DNA from: Torymus aiolomorphi | Taxonomy: Eukaryota > Arthropoda > Insecta > Hymenoptera > Torymidae | DNA: 64,000 nt | Direction of reading: 5' to 3' | Assembly: GCA_036365515.1 (NCBI GenBank) | Contig: CM070876.1 | Coordinates: forward strand, 108,651,310-108,715,309 | Shown here: piece after piece, positions 10,247 to 21,857 of the stretch | How positions within the stretch are numbered: position 1 is the first letter of the stretch | Layout of the letters: each line of letters begins with the position of its first letter | Notes under the pieces: model-generated | The model's database searches: none | Seen by the model: the letters and a program-made list of their open reading frames with translations, nothing else | Told to the model about the DNA's origin: nothing | Program-made: the position numbers and the translations under genes

Positions 10247-11780
10247 ATGGAGGGACTACATACTAGACAGTTGTTACTCCAAGCTAAAATTACAAACTCC
10301 TTTAAAAATTTCAAATCTAAGGGTAAAGATAACATGACGGAAGGTTACGCGGAGTCATGTCTCGCCGGCCTTGAAGCGAATTATGCGACTTTTCAGTTAC
10401 ATAATGAGTCCATTCTGAAACTTGAGGTTCTTGATAAAGATCATGTCTATTTTACTTCTAATATTTGTGATTTGGTTGAGGATAGTTTTTATGTCCGTCG
10501 AGGAGAATTTCTTGATTACTTAAAGGCTATTAGAACTAGAGATGCAAATCAAGGCTCCTCCAATTCTAATGATGCCCCAGTTGCTACTAGTCCGGCTCAT
10601 GTAACTAACGTTTCGTTTCAATCTTTACCGAAGGTAGATTTACCAAAGTTTTCGGGGAAATTCTCTGATTGGGAGAACTTTAGGGATGTCTTTCGTTCGG
10701 TCATACATCGTCGCGAAGACTTAACGCCTGTTCTAAAATTGCATTATCTTCGCACTCACCTTACAGGTGAGGCACTTGAAAATCAAATCTCTTCCCATTG
10801 CTGGTGACAATTATGAACGTGCATGGACAACTCTAACCGAGTATTACGAAAATCAACGTCGTATTGTTAGTTCTCATATCTCGGAAATCTTCGCAGTCAA
10901 ATCTATGAAGTCAGATATTTCATCGGAAATCAAACGGATTTATAGGGAAATTTTTAATCCCATCGCTAGTCTGACCTCTCTAAATAGAGCGGCTTCGTTA
11001 GGTAATGATTTAATTGTTCATTTTACGTTGAATCGTCTTGATTTAAATACGCGTAAAGAATGGGAAAGGCATCTTGGTGATAGTGTTGATCCACCGACGA
11101 TGGAACAGCTTCAAGCCTTTCTTCGTAGTCAAACTCTAACACTAGAAGCCATCGAAGCTGGCTCTAGATCATCTGCAAATAACTACCCTAAATCACAATC
11201 ACCTAACTCAAAGCCTCGTAAATCAGAGCAAGACAATGCTCAGTCGGTCTATTCACATCAAACTTCAGCTAATACCTCATCAAAAAAGAAATGTTTATTT
11301 TGTAATCAATCACATTTTACAAATCGATGTGAACGATTTATCAATAAAACGGTTCCTGAACGTAAGGAATTGATTAAATCTACGAATCTTTGTTTCAACT
11401 GTTTAGGGAGGCACAACGTGAAAAGTTGTACTTCCAACTACCGATGCTTTCTTTGTAAAGCTAAGCATCATACCATGGTGCACTCTGACAACAATCAAGC
11501 AATCAGTCCGTTGCAGACTGATCAGATTGACTCAGCGACCAGCACCTCCAGCCCCAACTGTGGCAATTACGTCATCACAAAAGTTGATGATAAACCTGCT
11601 TCTCAAGCAGTCTCCCTCAATAGTGGAGAAAGTACTAATTGTACAGGAGTACTTTTAGCTACCGCTAGGGTTAACGCCCTTGGTCCTAACGGAACCAAAA
11701 TTCTAGTTCGTGCGCTGATTGATCCTGGTTCTCAAATCTCACTTGTTACACAAGCTATGTGTAACTTGCTTTCTCTCTAA
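10247..11780 (+). pseudogene. gag: BEL/Pao gag and start of protease, one frameshift
   Basis: The first frame (10247-10807, 186 aa) starts MEGLHTRQLLLQ and has the DUF1759 capsid signature (LPKVDLPKFSGKFSDWENF). It runs out of frame near 10777-10790, and the homologous sequence continues in another frame (KSLPIAGDNYERAWTTL) to 11780. This second part has zinc knuckles CLFCNQSHFTNRC and CFNCLGRHNVKSC, then a CFLC-x-KHH cluster. It ends in the aspartic protease start (ALIDPGSQISLVT) before TAA at 11778. A one-base gain best explains the first break. The start is the first ATG after the leader that gives the conserved protein. Gag would form the particle and bind RNA. Confidence 0.88.
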
Positions 11781-14220
11781 CTGTAGAACCAGTCACACGC
11801 ACATCCAAGGTATAGGTGAAAGGACAGCGGCTGTTTCTTCTAAAGTTGCTTGTCTTACTATACAACCGCATTTCGATTCAACTTTCTCCTTGGAAGTTGA
11901 TGGCATTGTTTTGCCAAAACTCTCGTCGTATAAGCCTCCCGTTGTAAGAGGTAATACAAATTTCGAATACTTACGAGGGCTGCAACTAGCAGACCCCAAG
12001 TATCTCGATCCCTCACGTATCGATATTCTACTCGGTGCTAGCGTTTATGCGCAAATCATTGAAAGCCAGATAATTAAGGGTCAGAAGCTTCAACCTATAG
12101 CTCTGAATTCCAAACTTGGATGGCTCTTGACAGGTAATCTCCCATCCATAACTCCAGAAATAGGGCTAGAGCCAATCTCTCTTCATTGCTCAAATACCTG
12201 CGAGCATGAAGCCAAACTTTTGGAGCTCGTACAAGATTTTTGGAGGGCGGAGGAAATACCCGTCGACAAAAAATCTTACTCGCCTGACGAACAAGCTTGC
12301 GAGCACTTCTATCAAAAAACCACTCGACAGGATGAGTCGGGTCGGTACATAGTAAGCCTACCCTGGAAAAGTCGAGACCAGTTGAGTTCTGCTCATCTCG
12401 AGAACTCTCATTCTGCCGCATTACGCGCACTCACTCGTCTAGAAGCAAACCTAGCTAAAGACGAGAAACTCAAATTAGCCTATAGTGACTTCATGAAAGA
12501 GTACATTGACCTTGGTCATATGTCACTCTCTACAAAATTTAATCCATCTTCTAACAAACCTCAAGCCTTCTTACCATATCACGGTGTGTGGAAAGGAACA
12601 AGTACGACGACCAAGTTACGTACAGTGTTCAATGGCTCGAGTAAGTCCAAATCAGGTGTCTCGGTCAACGATCTTCTACACGTTGGACCCAATCTTCGTC
12701 AGGATCCCGTCGCTTTGATCTGTGCCTGGCGTAGGTATAAGATCATCTTTATACTCATATACTCATCGTCATGTCTAAGCCGAAGAAACTTGTACCTATC
12801 TTCTATTCTCACTCTCGAGTGGTTTAGAGATAGTCATTTTTCTTCCATTCAGGTTATTGCTAGTGAGATTGAGAACACCAGACTTTGTCTGATATATTTA
12901 GTCCAAACTGCATATTTTAAGTCAGAATTTCAACAATTATGTAGAACAGGTAAACTTTCGACTAAAAGCCCTTTGTTATCACTAAATCCCATGATAAAAA
13001 ATCATTTGCTCAGGGTGGGCGGTCGACTCTCTCACTCTCTTCTCGATGAAGATGCTAAGCATCCTCTTATTTTACCTGCTAAGTGTCATTTCACTACGTT
13101 ACTAATTCAGGATGCTCATCATCGTACTCTTCATGGTGGTGTTCAATTAACCCTTGCAACACTCAGACGTCAGTACTGGATAGTAAAAGGTCGCGCCGCG
13201 GTCAAGAAAGTCATCCGATCTTGCATTGTTTGCACCCGTTACGCCGCTCGAGTGCCCACTCAATTGATGGGTGACTTGCCCAAAGCCCGAGTACGTCACT
13301 CTGCAACTTTTGAACGAGCTGGAGTTGATTATGCCGGCCCCATTAATCTGCGTCTAACTAAATCCAGAGGAAAGGGCACGATGAAGGGATACATCGCAAT
13401 TTTCATTTGCATGGCTACCCGCGCCGTGCACATCGAAGTAGTCGAAGACTACACAAGTGAGGCGTTCATCGCTGCCTTTCACCGCTTCACGGCTCGTCGA
13501 GGCCATTGTAAGGCACTCTATTCTGATCAAGGCACAAATTTCGTAGGTGCAGATGCTCTGTTAAAACAGATGGTTAGTTCGTCGGCTTCATATTCTACTC
13601 AAATTATAAACTTTCTCGCAAAAGAAGGTACGTCTTGGATTTTCAACCCTCCAAGCGCACCCCATTTTGGTGGCATTTGGGAAGCCGCAGTTAAATCGGC
13701 GAAACATCATATGCGCCGAGTCATTGAAGAGCAAGTTCTCACGTATTCTGAACTCGCCACACTCATGTGTCGAATTGAAGCGTGCCTAAATTCTAGACCA
13801 TTAACAGCACTCACTGACGATCCAACTGACCTTGATTTTTTATCACCATCACATTTTCTCATTCAACGATCTTCATTTATAGTTCCGGAAGGAGATGTCA
13901 CCAACGACAACGTTCCAGCAGGAAAGCGCTGGCTCTTGATCAGTCAGCTGGCCCAGCACTTCTGGAAGAGATGGTCAACGGACTACCTGACGTCCCTGCA
14001 ATCCCGTCAGAAGTGGAAACAACCTCAACCACCAGTCACTGTAGGCGAACTCGTGCTCGTTCGAAGCGAGCTCACGCCTCCAGCCAAGTGGCCCCTCGCC
14101 AGAGTTACCGCCGTCCATCCAGGGAGTGATGGAATCACTCGCGTGGTCGACCGGCACACGGCCACCACAAATCTTCGCCGACCCATCGCCAAGGTTATTC
14201 GACTCCTTCCCAAGGAGTAA
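11781..14220 (+). pseudogene. pol: BEL/Pao pol: protease end, RT N-terminus, integrase; RT core and RNase H deleted
   Basis: After a second frameshift (about 11765-11780) one frame runs to 14220. It holds the rest of the protease/DUF1758 region (IDILLGASVYAQII), the RT entry region (FLPYHGVWKG, KLRTVFNGSS, VSVNDLLHVGPNL) and stops matching Pao pol at WRRYKIIFI (about 12745). The palm with the YVDD-type motif and RNase H are absent. Homology resumes near 12900. The integrase has the HHCC finger (HHRTLHGG ... CIVC), catalytic D (GVDYAGP), D (YSDQGTNF) and E (GGIWEAAVKSAK), and the DUF5641 C-terminal domain (KPW-like WPLARV). About 2 kb relative to a normal Pao pol is missing. It cannot reverse-transcribe. 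Confidence 0.9.
12745..12860 (+). other. Deletion junction filled by a leader-like segment
   Basis: Between the RT entry region and the sequence before integrase lies 'catcgtcatg...ctcactctcgagtgg.ttagagatag...cag', about three-quarters identical to the element's own 5' leader at 8664-8752. It is not part of normal pol. It fits template switching or recombination with the leader of a related element. Confidence 0.6.
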
Positions 14221-14242
14221 GGACCGTTCGCCATTCTGACGA

Positions 14243-14254
14243 AGGTGGGCGGAA
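14243..14254 (+). promoter_or_regulatory. BEL/Pao polypurine tract
   Basis: AGGTGGGCGGAA lies immediately before the 3' LTR and is the expected site for plus-strand DNA priming. Confidence 0.7.
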
Positions 14255-14561
14255 TGTTGGCGATCCAGCGCCTCGACCAGCGAGACGCTGACGTCACCAA
14301 GCCTTAAAAGGCAATATACGGTGCGCAGCCAATGAGCACCCTCCACGCGGTCCTCTCTCACCGCCCCTCCTCAACAAAGTCTCGCCGACGGCACCTCGCA
14401 GCGCCGGCCGGCGACAGTTCACGCACGACGGCGAGAGAGACAGCAGCAACAACTATACGCCACGAGGCACGACGGCGCATTCAATAAAGCCACGTTTTTT
14501 CTCCACACGAAAACTCTTCTAATTTGAACCTCTCCACTCCACGATCCCCATCTACAAAACA
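14255..14561 (+). repeat. BEL/Pao 3' LTR
   Basis: 307 bp, same ends as the 5' LTR, followed by the ATATA target copy. Contains the AATAAA signal. Confidence 0.93.
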
Positions 14562-15393
14562 ATATAAAAAAACAAAGTGACTTTTATCGAAACATGTCAG
14601 GGAAACTGCTAATTAGAGTTAAGGGGGTTATCGTAATTTGTACATGGGTTCACTATTTAATTGTTACATCATAAATTACTTAAATATAATAATGTAAGTA
14701 CACACGGATGAGAAAGGCAAACACTTTCTGAACCGAAAAACACTATTGTCATAAGCATTCAAGGTAGCTACAAAAAAATTGGCATCCATGCAGCTACCGC
14801 GGAACGCCACCAAACTACCTCTAAAAGACGAAAAAATCGCAAAAAAAAATCCTATTCCGCCGTTTTTGAGAATCGCGTTAATTTTATTATCGGAATGCAA
14901 TTTTGAGCATGCAAAGAAGCTACAAAAAATTGGCTACCCCAAAAGTACGGCGGAACGCCCCCAAGCTACCCCTAAAAGACGAAAAAATCGCTAAAAAAAA
15001 TCCTATTCCTCCGTTTTTGAGATACGTGTTAATTTTATTATCGCTAAAAAAATAAAGTGACTATTACGCAAACATTGTAGGGAAACTGCTAAATAGAGTA
15101 AACAGGTTATTCCGTCTCGTATGGTTCATTTTCAAAAACCTGATACTACTTGGACTTTTCGTGCAGCTGTCCTACGTTAACGAGACACACCCCAAACGAT
15201 TCAGCATTAAAAAAAGAAATTGTGTTTTCATAGACAATCTCAACCTCCGAAGTTACGTCGACGTAAGAATGTACTTTCCACCGATATGCAAGGCAGTAGA
15301 TATTCCTCCCGATGGCACCGCTTGAACTTTTCCTCAAATTTTCCTGATTAGATGGGAACGATACAAATCAAGAAGATATAAAAAAAACCAAGT

Positions 15394-15993
15394 TGACGTC
15401 CGCCACAATTGCGGACTCCGTTTCTTTTCTGTATTTTAAAAAAAAAGGTAGGACTTTTTGAGAATTAGTTCGAGCGCGACTTTTTCCCCGAACTTCTCGA
15501 CTATCGATCCGCTCCGTGAGCGTCACGACTCGGCCGATGTATTCTTTGACGCCCCGGTTTTTTCGGAGCACACTCGTCCTCCGCCCTCCGCCGGAGAAGG
15601 AGCTCGTAGCCTTGGCCGGCCCTCGCCTCCTCGCCAGCAGCGACTTCGTCGCTATCGGCTCCTGGAGTGCCCTGACCCTCGCCCAATGCGGACGTCCGTC
15701 CGCGCAAGGGCAAAAAGGGGGGGACAACTCGAGCCTCGCTCGGTGTCACCGAGACATTCCAGGAACACCCTGGTGAGAGCCTCGCGAGCCCGCGACGCGA
15801 CGCGACCGCGTAACGCCGACGCCACTATTTTATTATTATTAAGTTATTTAATTTGTTTCGTTAATTTAACACTGCCCTACCGCTATCAAATTTTATATTA
15901 AATTTAATTCATTGTTTAAACGCAATAATTTAACCTTTACCTATCCTATATTTAATTCCTTTCATGCTCTCCGCCGACTCTGAGCCTACGTCA
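15394..15993. mobile_element. 600-bp solo LTR (probable Ty3/Gypsy) with AAGT duplication
   Basis: A GC-rich block unlike the array starts TGACGTCCGCC and ends CCTACGTCA, giving TG...CA ends with a 6-bp inverted terminus (TGACGT/ACGTCA). It is flanked by AAGT at 15390-15393 and 15994-15997. Removing it plus one AAGT restores the array sequence '...acaaagtgactttt' seen at other units. The length, TG/CA ends and 4-bp duplication fit a solo LTR of a Gypsy-type element. No internal sequence is present. The GC-rich open frames inside it are not called as genes. Confidence 0.75.
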
Positions 15994-17390
15994 AAGTGAC
16001 TTTTACGCAAACATTGCAGGAAACTGCTAAATAGAGTAAACAGGTTATTCTGTGTCGTATTGGTCATTTTCAAAAGTGCGATACTTTTTGAACTTTTCGT
16101 GCAGCTGTCCTACGTTAATGAGACACACGCTAAACGATTCAGCTTTGAAAAATGAAATGGTGTTTTCATGGACAATCTCGATCTCCGAAGTTATGTCGAC
16201 GTAAGAATGTACTTTCCACCGATCTGCAAGGCAGTAGATATTCCTCCCGATGGCACCACTCGAACTTTTCCTGGAATCACCCTGAACAGATGATAACGAG
16301 AAAAATCAAATAGATATAAATAAACAAAGTTACTAGTACGCAAATATTGCAGGGAAACTGCTAAATAAAGTAAACCGGTTATTCCGTCTCGTATGGATCG
16401 TTTTCAAAAGTCTGATACTTCTCGAACTTTTCATATGGGTGCCCTACGTTAATGAGAGAAACATCGAACGATTCAGCTTTAAAAAATGAAATTGTGATTA
16501 CATGGACAATCTCGACCGTCGAATTAATGTCGACGTAAGAATGTACTTTCCATACCGAAATGCAAGGCAGTAGATATTCCTCCCGATGGCAACCGCTTGT
16601 ACTTTTCCTCAAATTTTCCTGATTATATGGGAACGATAAAAATAAAAAATATCTAAAAAAACAAAGTGACTTTTATCGAAATATGTCAGGGAAACTGCTA
16701 AATAGAGTTAAGGGGGTTATCGTGATTTTTACATGGGTTCACTATTTAATTGTTATATCATAAATTATTTAAATATAATAATGTAAGTACACACGGATAA
16801 GAAAGATAAACACTTTCTGAACCAAAAAACGCTATTGTCATGAGCATGCAAGGTAGCTACAAAAAATTGGCAACGATGCAGGTACCGCGGAACGCCCCCA
16901 AACTACCTCTAAAAGACGAAAAAATCGCAAAAAAAATCCTATTCCGCCGTTTTTGAGAATCGCGTTAATTTTATTATCGGAATGAAATTTTGAGCATGCA
17001 AAGAAGCTACAAAAAATTGGCTACCCCAAAAGTACGGCGGAACGCCCCCAAGCTACCCCTAAAAGACGAAAAAATCGTATTCTGCCGTTTTTGAGATTCG
17101 CGTTAATTTTATTATCGGAATACAATTTTGAGCATGCAAAGAAGCTACAAAAAATTGGCTACCACACAAGTACGGCGGAGCGCCCCCAAACTACCCCTAA
17201 AAGACGAAAAAATCGCTAAAAAAATCCTATTCCGCCGTTTTTGAGATTCGCGTTAATTTTATTATGGGAATACAATTTTGAGCATACAAGGTAGTTTCAA
17301 AAAAATTGGCTACCCCCAAATTACCCCGGAACGCCCCCAAACTACTCCTAAATACGAAAAGATTGCAAAAAAAATTGTATTCCGCCGTTT

Positions 17391-17715
17391 TTTTATCTGA
17401 CTAGCAAAATTCAAACGCGCTGCGCGCGTACGATATGGTTTTTGAGGTTATGAATATATGATTTTTCGTTATAATTTCATTTTAATTAGTTTAAATGATA
17501 GGATAATCAGATCATTTTTCAAAGCATGAACAAAATAATCTTTTTATTCTAATATCATTTAATTATTTAGTTCCAAAAGTTGAGAATAAAAATTCAATTT
17601 AAAAAATTCAAATGTAGCAGAAGCAGCAAATTTTCGCGCCTATTCCTTAACACGACCAATCAAAATCGTAGTTATAGAGGCTTCACAACATCCGGCCATC
17701 GTTTTTTTAAGAGAG
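17391..17715. other. Non-array segment within the repeat array
   Basis: About 325 bases ('ttatctgactagc...' to '...cgtttttttaagag') replace array sequence between a C unit and the next partial C unit. AT-rich; no coding, terminal repeat or target duplication recognised. Confidence 0.5.
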
Positions 17716-18963
17716 CAATACAATTTTGAGCATTCAAAGTAGCTACAAAAAAATTGGCAACGTAGCAGGTACCGCGGAACGCCACCGAACTACCCCTAAA
17801 AAACGAAAATATCTCAAAAAAAAACGATAAAAAACAAAACGATATAAAAAAACAAAGTTACTTTTATCGAAACATGTCAGGGAAACTGCTAAATAGAGTA
17901 AACGTGTTGTTCCGTCTCGTATGTTTCCTTTTCAAAAGCCTGATACTACTTGAACTTTTCGTGCAGCTGTCCTACGATAATGAGACATACGCCAAACGAT
18001 TCAGCATTAAAAAAAGAAATTGTGTTTTCATAGACAATCTCAACCTCCGAAGTTACGTCGACGTAAGAATGTACTTTCCACCGATATGCAAGGCAGTAGA
18101 TATTCCTCGCGATGGCACCACTCGAACTTTTCCTGGAATCACCCTGAGTAGATGAGAACGATAAAAATCAAATAGATATAAAAAAACAAAGTTACTAGTA
18201 CGCAAATATTGCAGGGAAACTGCTAAATAAAGTAAACCGGTTATTCCGTCTCGTATGGATCGTTTTCAAAAGTCTGATACTTCTCGAACTTTTCATATGG
18301 GTGCCCTACGTTAATGAGAGAAACATCGAACGATTCAGCTTTAAAAAATGAAATTGTGTTTACATGGACAATCTCGACCGTCGAATTAATGTCGACGTAA
18401 GAATGTACTTTCCACCGAAATGCAAGGCAGTAGACATTCCTCCCGATGGCAACCGCTTGTACTTTTCCTCAAATTTTCCAGATTATATGGGAACGATAAA
18501 AATCAAAAAGATATAAAAAAACAAAGTGACTTTTATCGAAACATGTCTGGGAAACTGCTAAATAGAGTTAAGGGGGTTATCGTGATTTTTACATGGGTTC
18601 ACTATTTAATTGTTATATCATAAATTATTTAAATATAATAATGTAAGTACACACGGATAAGAAAGGTAAACACTTTCTGAACCGAAAAACGCTATTGTCA
18701 TGAGCATGCAAGGTAGCTACAAAAAATTGGCAACGATGCAGGTACCGCGGAACGCCCCCAAACTGCCTCTAAAAGACGTAAAAATCGCAAAAAAGATCCT
18801 ATTCTGCCGTTTTTGAGAATCGCGTTAATTTTATTATCGAAATACAATTTTGAGCATGCAAGGTAGCTACAAAAAAATTGGCAACGATGCAGGTACAGCG
18901 GAACGCCCCCAAACTACCCTTAAAAAACGAAAAAATCGCAAAAAAAATCCTATTCCGCCGTTA

Positions 18964-20257
18964 GGATGCGTTACGAAAACTAGACATGAAAAACTACGTA
19001 GCGCACCACTTTAGACTCACTCCATCATCGGTCAGGCTCGGTATTAAAGACAATAAAGCCAAATAAATGCGTTTGCTTGATCATATAATAAATCAAATTG
19101 TTTTCCTTATGCACATAGATTAATGGAATATATGCAATTTGTCGGCAAGTTTCGATTATGATCCCCAACTCGAGTACACTTTGAGTGCATACGAATGTTC
19201 TGGTGATTCCGGAACATCCGTTATAAAAACTATTTACAATATGTTATTTTGTCAGCGTATAAATTATAAAAGTAATTAAAGTATAAACTTAATCACAGAT
19301 TTTAAGTCGTACATTTTTTCAAAAATGATAATGAAATGAAGTTTCAATAACAGCTTTTCAACACATTAGCCCCAGGGTTATTATTTTTACGCGAATGGAT
19401 TCTACTTTTTGCTTAATAATTATTAATAGAAAAACAATTTTTAATGTATTTATAGAATTTTAATTGAATAGGAATTTTTAATAACACTGACAACGATCAT
19501 GAAAATGTTTAATATCTTTATTTTAATCTTTGTGACATTTTTTTTCAATAATTATAACGGTCTTTCGATTTACGAAAAATCTTGAAGCGAACATACTGGC
19601 GACATCTCTGAGCAAGGAGCATAAGCTTGTTATGTCAACAGTCAAACTAACCTCTTCTCTCTGACACGTCGAGAAGTTGCGCGTTTCATTTCATTTAACT
19701 CTGCCGTACGTTTAAAGTCTCATCCACATTCGTTTTGGTTTGCAGCGCAAAAATTATGATTTTGTACATTTAATTGACTCTAACGCATTTAACGAATTAA
19801 TATCAGAAACGACTATTCCGAGTTATTTTCGTCTGTTCTTTCCGAATTCGTAGAAATAAAGTTAAAAAAAAAATTATTTCCGTGAAAAAAATTTTGTAAC
19901 TTTGTTAATACTTATTCTGGCCTAGAATAGATTAGACCAATCGATAGAGGAGCTTAAAAAACGTAAAATGCCGCCTACCCGGTGTCGATATTTCAATTCA
20001 ATCATTTATTACAATGCTTGAAAAGTGGTGCGTCGGTAAATTGTCACTCGGTACACATGACCGGAGCACGCGCACTGAGCCGCCGAGCCGTCGTCTCCCG
20101 CTTGCCACGCCCCGCGCCGCGTGTACACGTCTCAACGACCAATCACGAAATTGTGGACATGCTTCGCTACTTTTGCCGCGAGAGGCAGCAGCGCGCCGCG
20201 CGCAGAAGTCTGCCTCACTTTTTTCCGGGGCGCTGGCAATCTCTCTATTCATCTCTG
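18964..20257. other. No gene seen
   Basis: AT-rich spacer with a GC-rich block at about 20030-20235 in which all six frames are partly open. It could be a promoter-like or Penelope upstream sequence. A 25-base word at 19183-19207 resembles one at 1881-1905. Confidence 0.4.
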
Positions 20258-20363
20258 ACCGCACATAGCTCTACTAGTCATATGCTCCTAATACCTGCTC
20301 GTCTACAATACTTAGTTATTCTAATTCTAAGAGGACAAAAATTCGACATTATTAATCAAAATA
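20258..20363. repeat. PLE upstream inverted repeat arm
   Basis: Reverse complement of 21425-21530 over 106 bases, essentially perfect by eye (ends 'accgcacatagctc' / 'gagctatgtgcggt'). Confidence 0.9.
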
Positions 20364-20364
20364 A

Positions 20365-20700
20365 TTTGTATGATAAAAAGTTGCAGTTTACAGTAGAAAG
20401 ATTCAAAAATAATAGTATCAGTTTTCTGGATTTAAAAATAATGATTAATGATCAGAGACATATTATAACGATTTAGTATAGAAAACCTACTTTTTCTGGC
20501 AGATATCTCAATTTTAATTCTTACCATCCTTTGGTGAATAAAATTGCGATTATTTATAGTTTGGCTGATCGGGCAGTAAGCTTTCGCATAAATCCTTTCA
20601 CAAAAAAAATATTTTTTTCATTAAAGATGTCTTAAAATATAATAATTATCCACTAGATTTACTTAACTTCTATATAAAAAAAGACTAAATAACATTTATT
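20365..20700 (+). pseudogene. PLE reverse-transcriptase C-terminus and linker, broken
   Basis: One frame reads ...FTVERFKNNSISFLDLKI, is broken by TAG at 20474-20476, then continues with YRKPTFSGRYLNFNSYHPL and IIYSLADRAVSF, which are hallmark residues of the Penelope linker between RT and endonuclease. The frame is lost again near 20625. The polymerase core is absent. The homologous frame resumes downstream in the GIY-YIG part. Confidence 0.8.
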
Positions 20701-20702
20701 CG

Positions 20703-21461
20703 ATGTCTAGTTCCACACCTGGAAGTATTAGTGTTAATAAGACTTTTATAAGTTTACCTTTTGTTAAAGAATTAGAAGGCTTCACAAAAAATTTTTTTAA
20801 ACGCCTTAACACAAATGTAGTATTTAGCATGAATAATAAATTGAATAATGTTATAATATTAGGCAAGGATAAGAATAAAAAATGTAATAAGTCTAATGTT
20901 ATTTATAAAATTAATTGTGAAAATTGTAATGCGTCCTACGTAGGACAGACATGTAGACATCTAGGCGTTAGAATAAAAGAACATCATAAAAAATATTGTG
21001 ATGGGGATAAAAATTCTTCATTATTTATTCATAAAACAGAGAACTCATGAGTATTTAGCATGAATAATAAATTGAATAATGTTATAATATTAGGCAAGGA
21101 TAAGAATAAAAAATGTAATAAGTCTAATGTTATTTATAAAATTAATTGTGAAAATTGTAATGCGTCCTACGTAGGACAGACATGTAGACATCTAGGCGTT
21201 AGAATAAAAGAACATCATAAAAAATATTGTGATGAGGATAAAAATTCTTCATTATTTATTCATAAAACAGAGAACTCACATAATATAAATTTTCAAGAAG
21301 TAAAAATTTTAGATACAGAATTCAACACCGGTAAAAGATTGTTCACAGAAGCTTTATATATACATACGCAAAAAAATTTTATGAATAAACAATTTGAAAT
21401 TACAAAATTACCAAAGGAATACAGTATTTTGATTAATAATGTCGAATTTTTGTCCTCTTAG
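20703..21461 (+). pseudogene. PLE GIY-YIG endonuclease domain, internally duplicated
   Basis: The domain shows VIYKINCENCNASYVGQT (GIY-YIG-like core with the CxxC ahead of YVGQT), then RHLGVRIKEH. It ends with ...KLPKEYSILINNVEF. The first copy (20703-21050) stops at TGA because 231 bases (20820-21050) were duplicated in tandem (21051-21281). The second copy runs on to the normal C-terminus (21461). The two copies differ by about one base. In active elements this domain nicks target DNA. The 77-codon duplication keeps frame, but the stop separates the copies. Confidence 0.88.
20820..21281 (+). repeat. 231-bp tandem duplication inside the PLE
   Basis: Unit 1 is 20820-21050 and unit 2 is 21051-21281, starting 'gtatttagcatgaataat'. 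One difference was seen (gatggggata versus gatgaggata). Confidence 0.93.
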
Positions 21462-21530
21462 AATTAGAATAGCTGAGTATTGTAGACGAGCAGGTATTAG
21501 GAGCATATGACTAGTAGAGCTATGTGCGGT
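21425..21530. repeat. PLE downstream inverted repeat arm
   Basis: Covers the last codons of the GIY-YIG frame and the first 3' UTR bases; partner of 20258-20363. Confidence 0.9.
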
Positions 21531-21857
21531 ACACTATCCATCGTATTCGCAGACGTGTGTGCCGAGTACCTCTTCCCGTTCTCGAACTCTGTTAGTGGGC
21601 TGTGCCTCACCTACTTACATATACTGTCTTATGTATGTACGTTTACACCCCTTATTACACACACTTATTTAAATATTAGACTATATAAAGAGAAATAATG
21701 GTTATGTGACTATTGGGTGGACTGTTTTCCACGTAACACTTGGACTTTTAACATTTTGATTGTAAGTTTTGTATTCTGTTTTATTTATTTCATGTGAAAA
21801 ATATTTCTTTGTTGGAAATTATTATAATAATATTAACAACTGTTGTATATATTAGAC

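Larger units (their letters stand above)
8328..14561 (+). mobile_element. BEL/Pao LTR retrotransposon, complete ends but defective
   Basis: The element is 6,234 bp with two 307-bp LTRs beginning TGTTGGCG and ending ACAAAACA. It is flanked by the 5-bp direct repeat ATATA (8323-8327 and 14562-14566) and lies inside a repeat unit whose empty version exists in the array. Order: 5' LTR, primer binding site, long GC-rich leader with tandem repeats, gag, protease, reverse-transcriptase fragment, integrase, polypurine tract, 3' LTR. By eye the LTRs differ at only about three bases, so insertion is fairly recent. A gag frameshift, a frameshift near the protease and loss of the RT core and RNase H make it non-autonomous. 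Confidence 0.95.
14562..18963 (+). repeat. Complex tandem array of ~330-bp B units and ~150-bp C units
   Basis: B units carry 'gggaaactgctaaatag' (near 14604, 15082, 16019, 16353, 16690, 17880, 18214, 18550), 'ttcgtgcagctgtcctacg' and 'gacgtaagaatgtactttcc'. C units carry 'gagcatgcaa', 'cggaacgcccccaa' and 'aaaagacgaaaaaatcg' with a period of about 139-151 (14756, 14907; 16842, 16993, 17132, 17281; 17732; 18703, 18854). B and C runs alternate. Short open frames on both strands are incidental. The array extends left of the BEL/Pao insertion to about 8085. Confidence 0.88.

Noticed and set aside
15368..15901. Several 80-150-aa frames in the GC-rich block
   Set aside because: The block is explained as a solo LTR; frames on both strands are equally long, as expected for high GC.
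19982..20476. 164-aa frame upstream of the Penelope piece
   Set aside because: A GC-rich non-homologous part joined by chance to the inverted repeat and the real Penelope linker; only the part after 20365 resembles a protein family.
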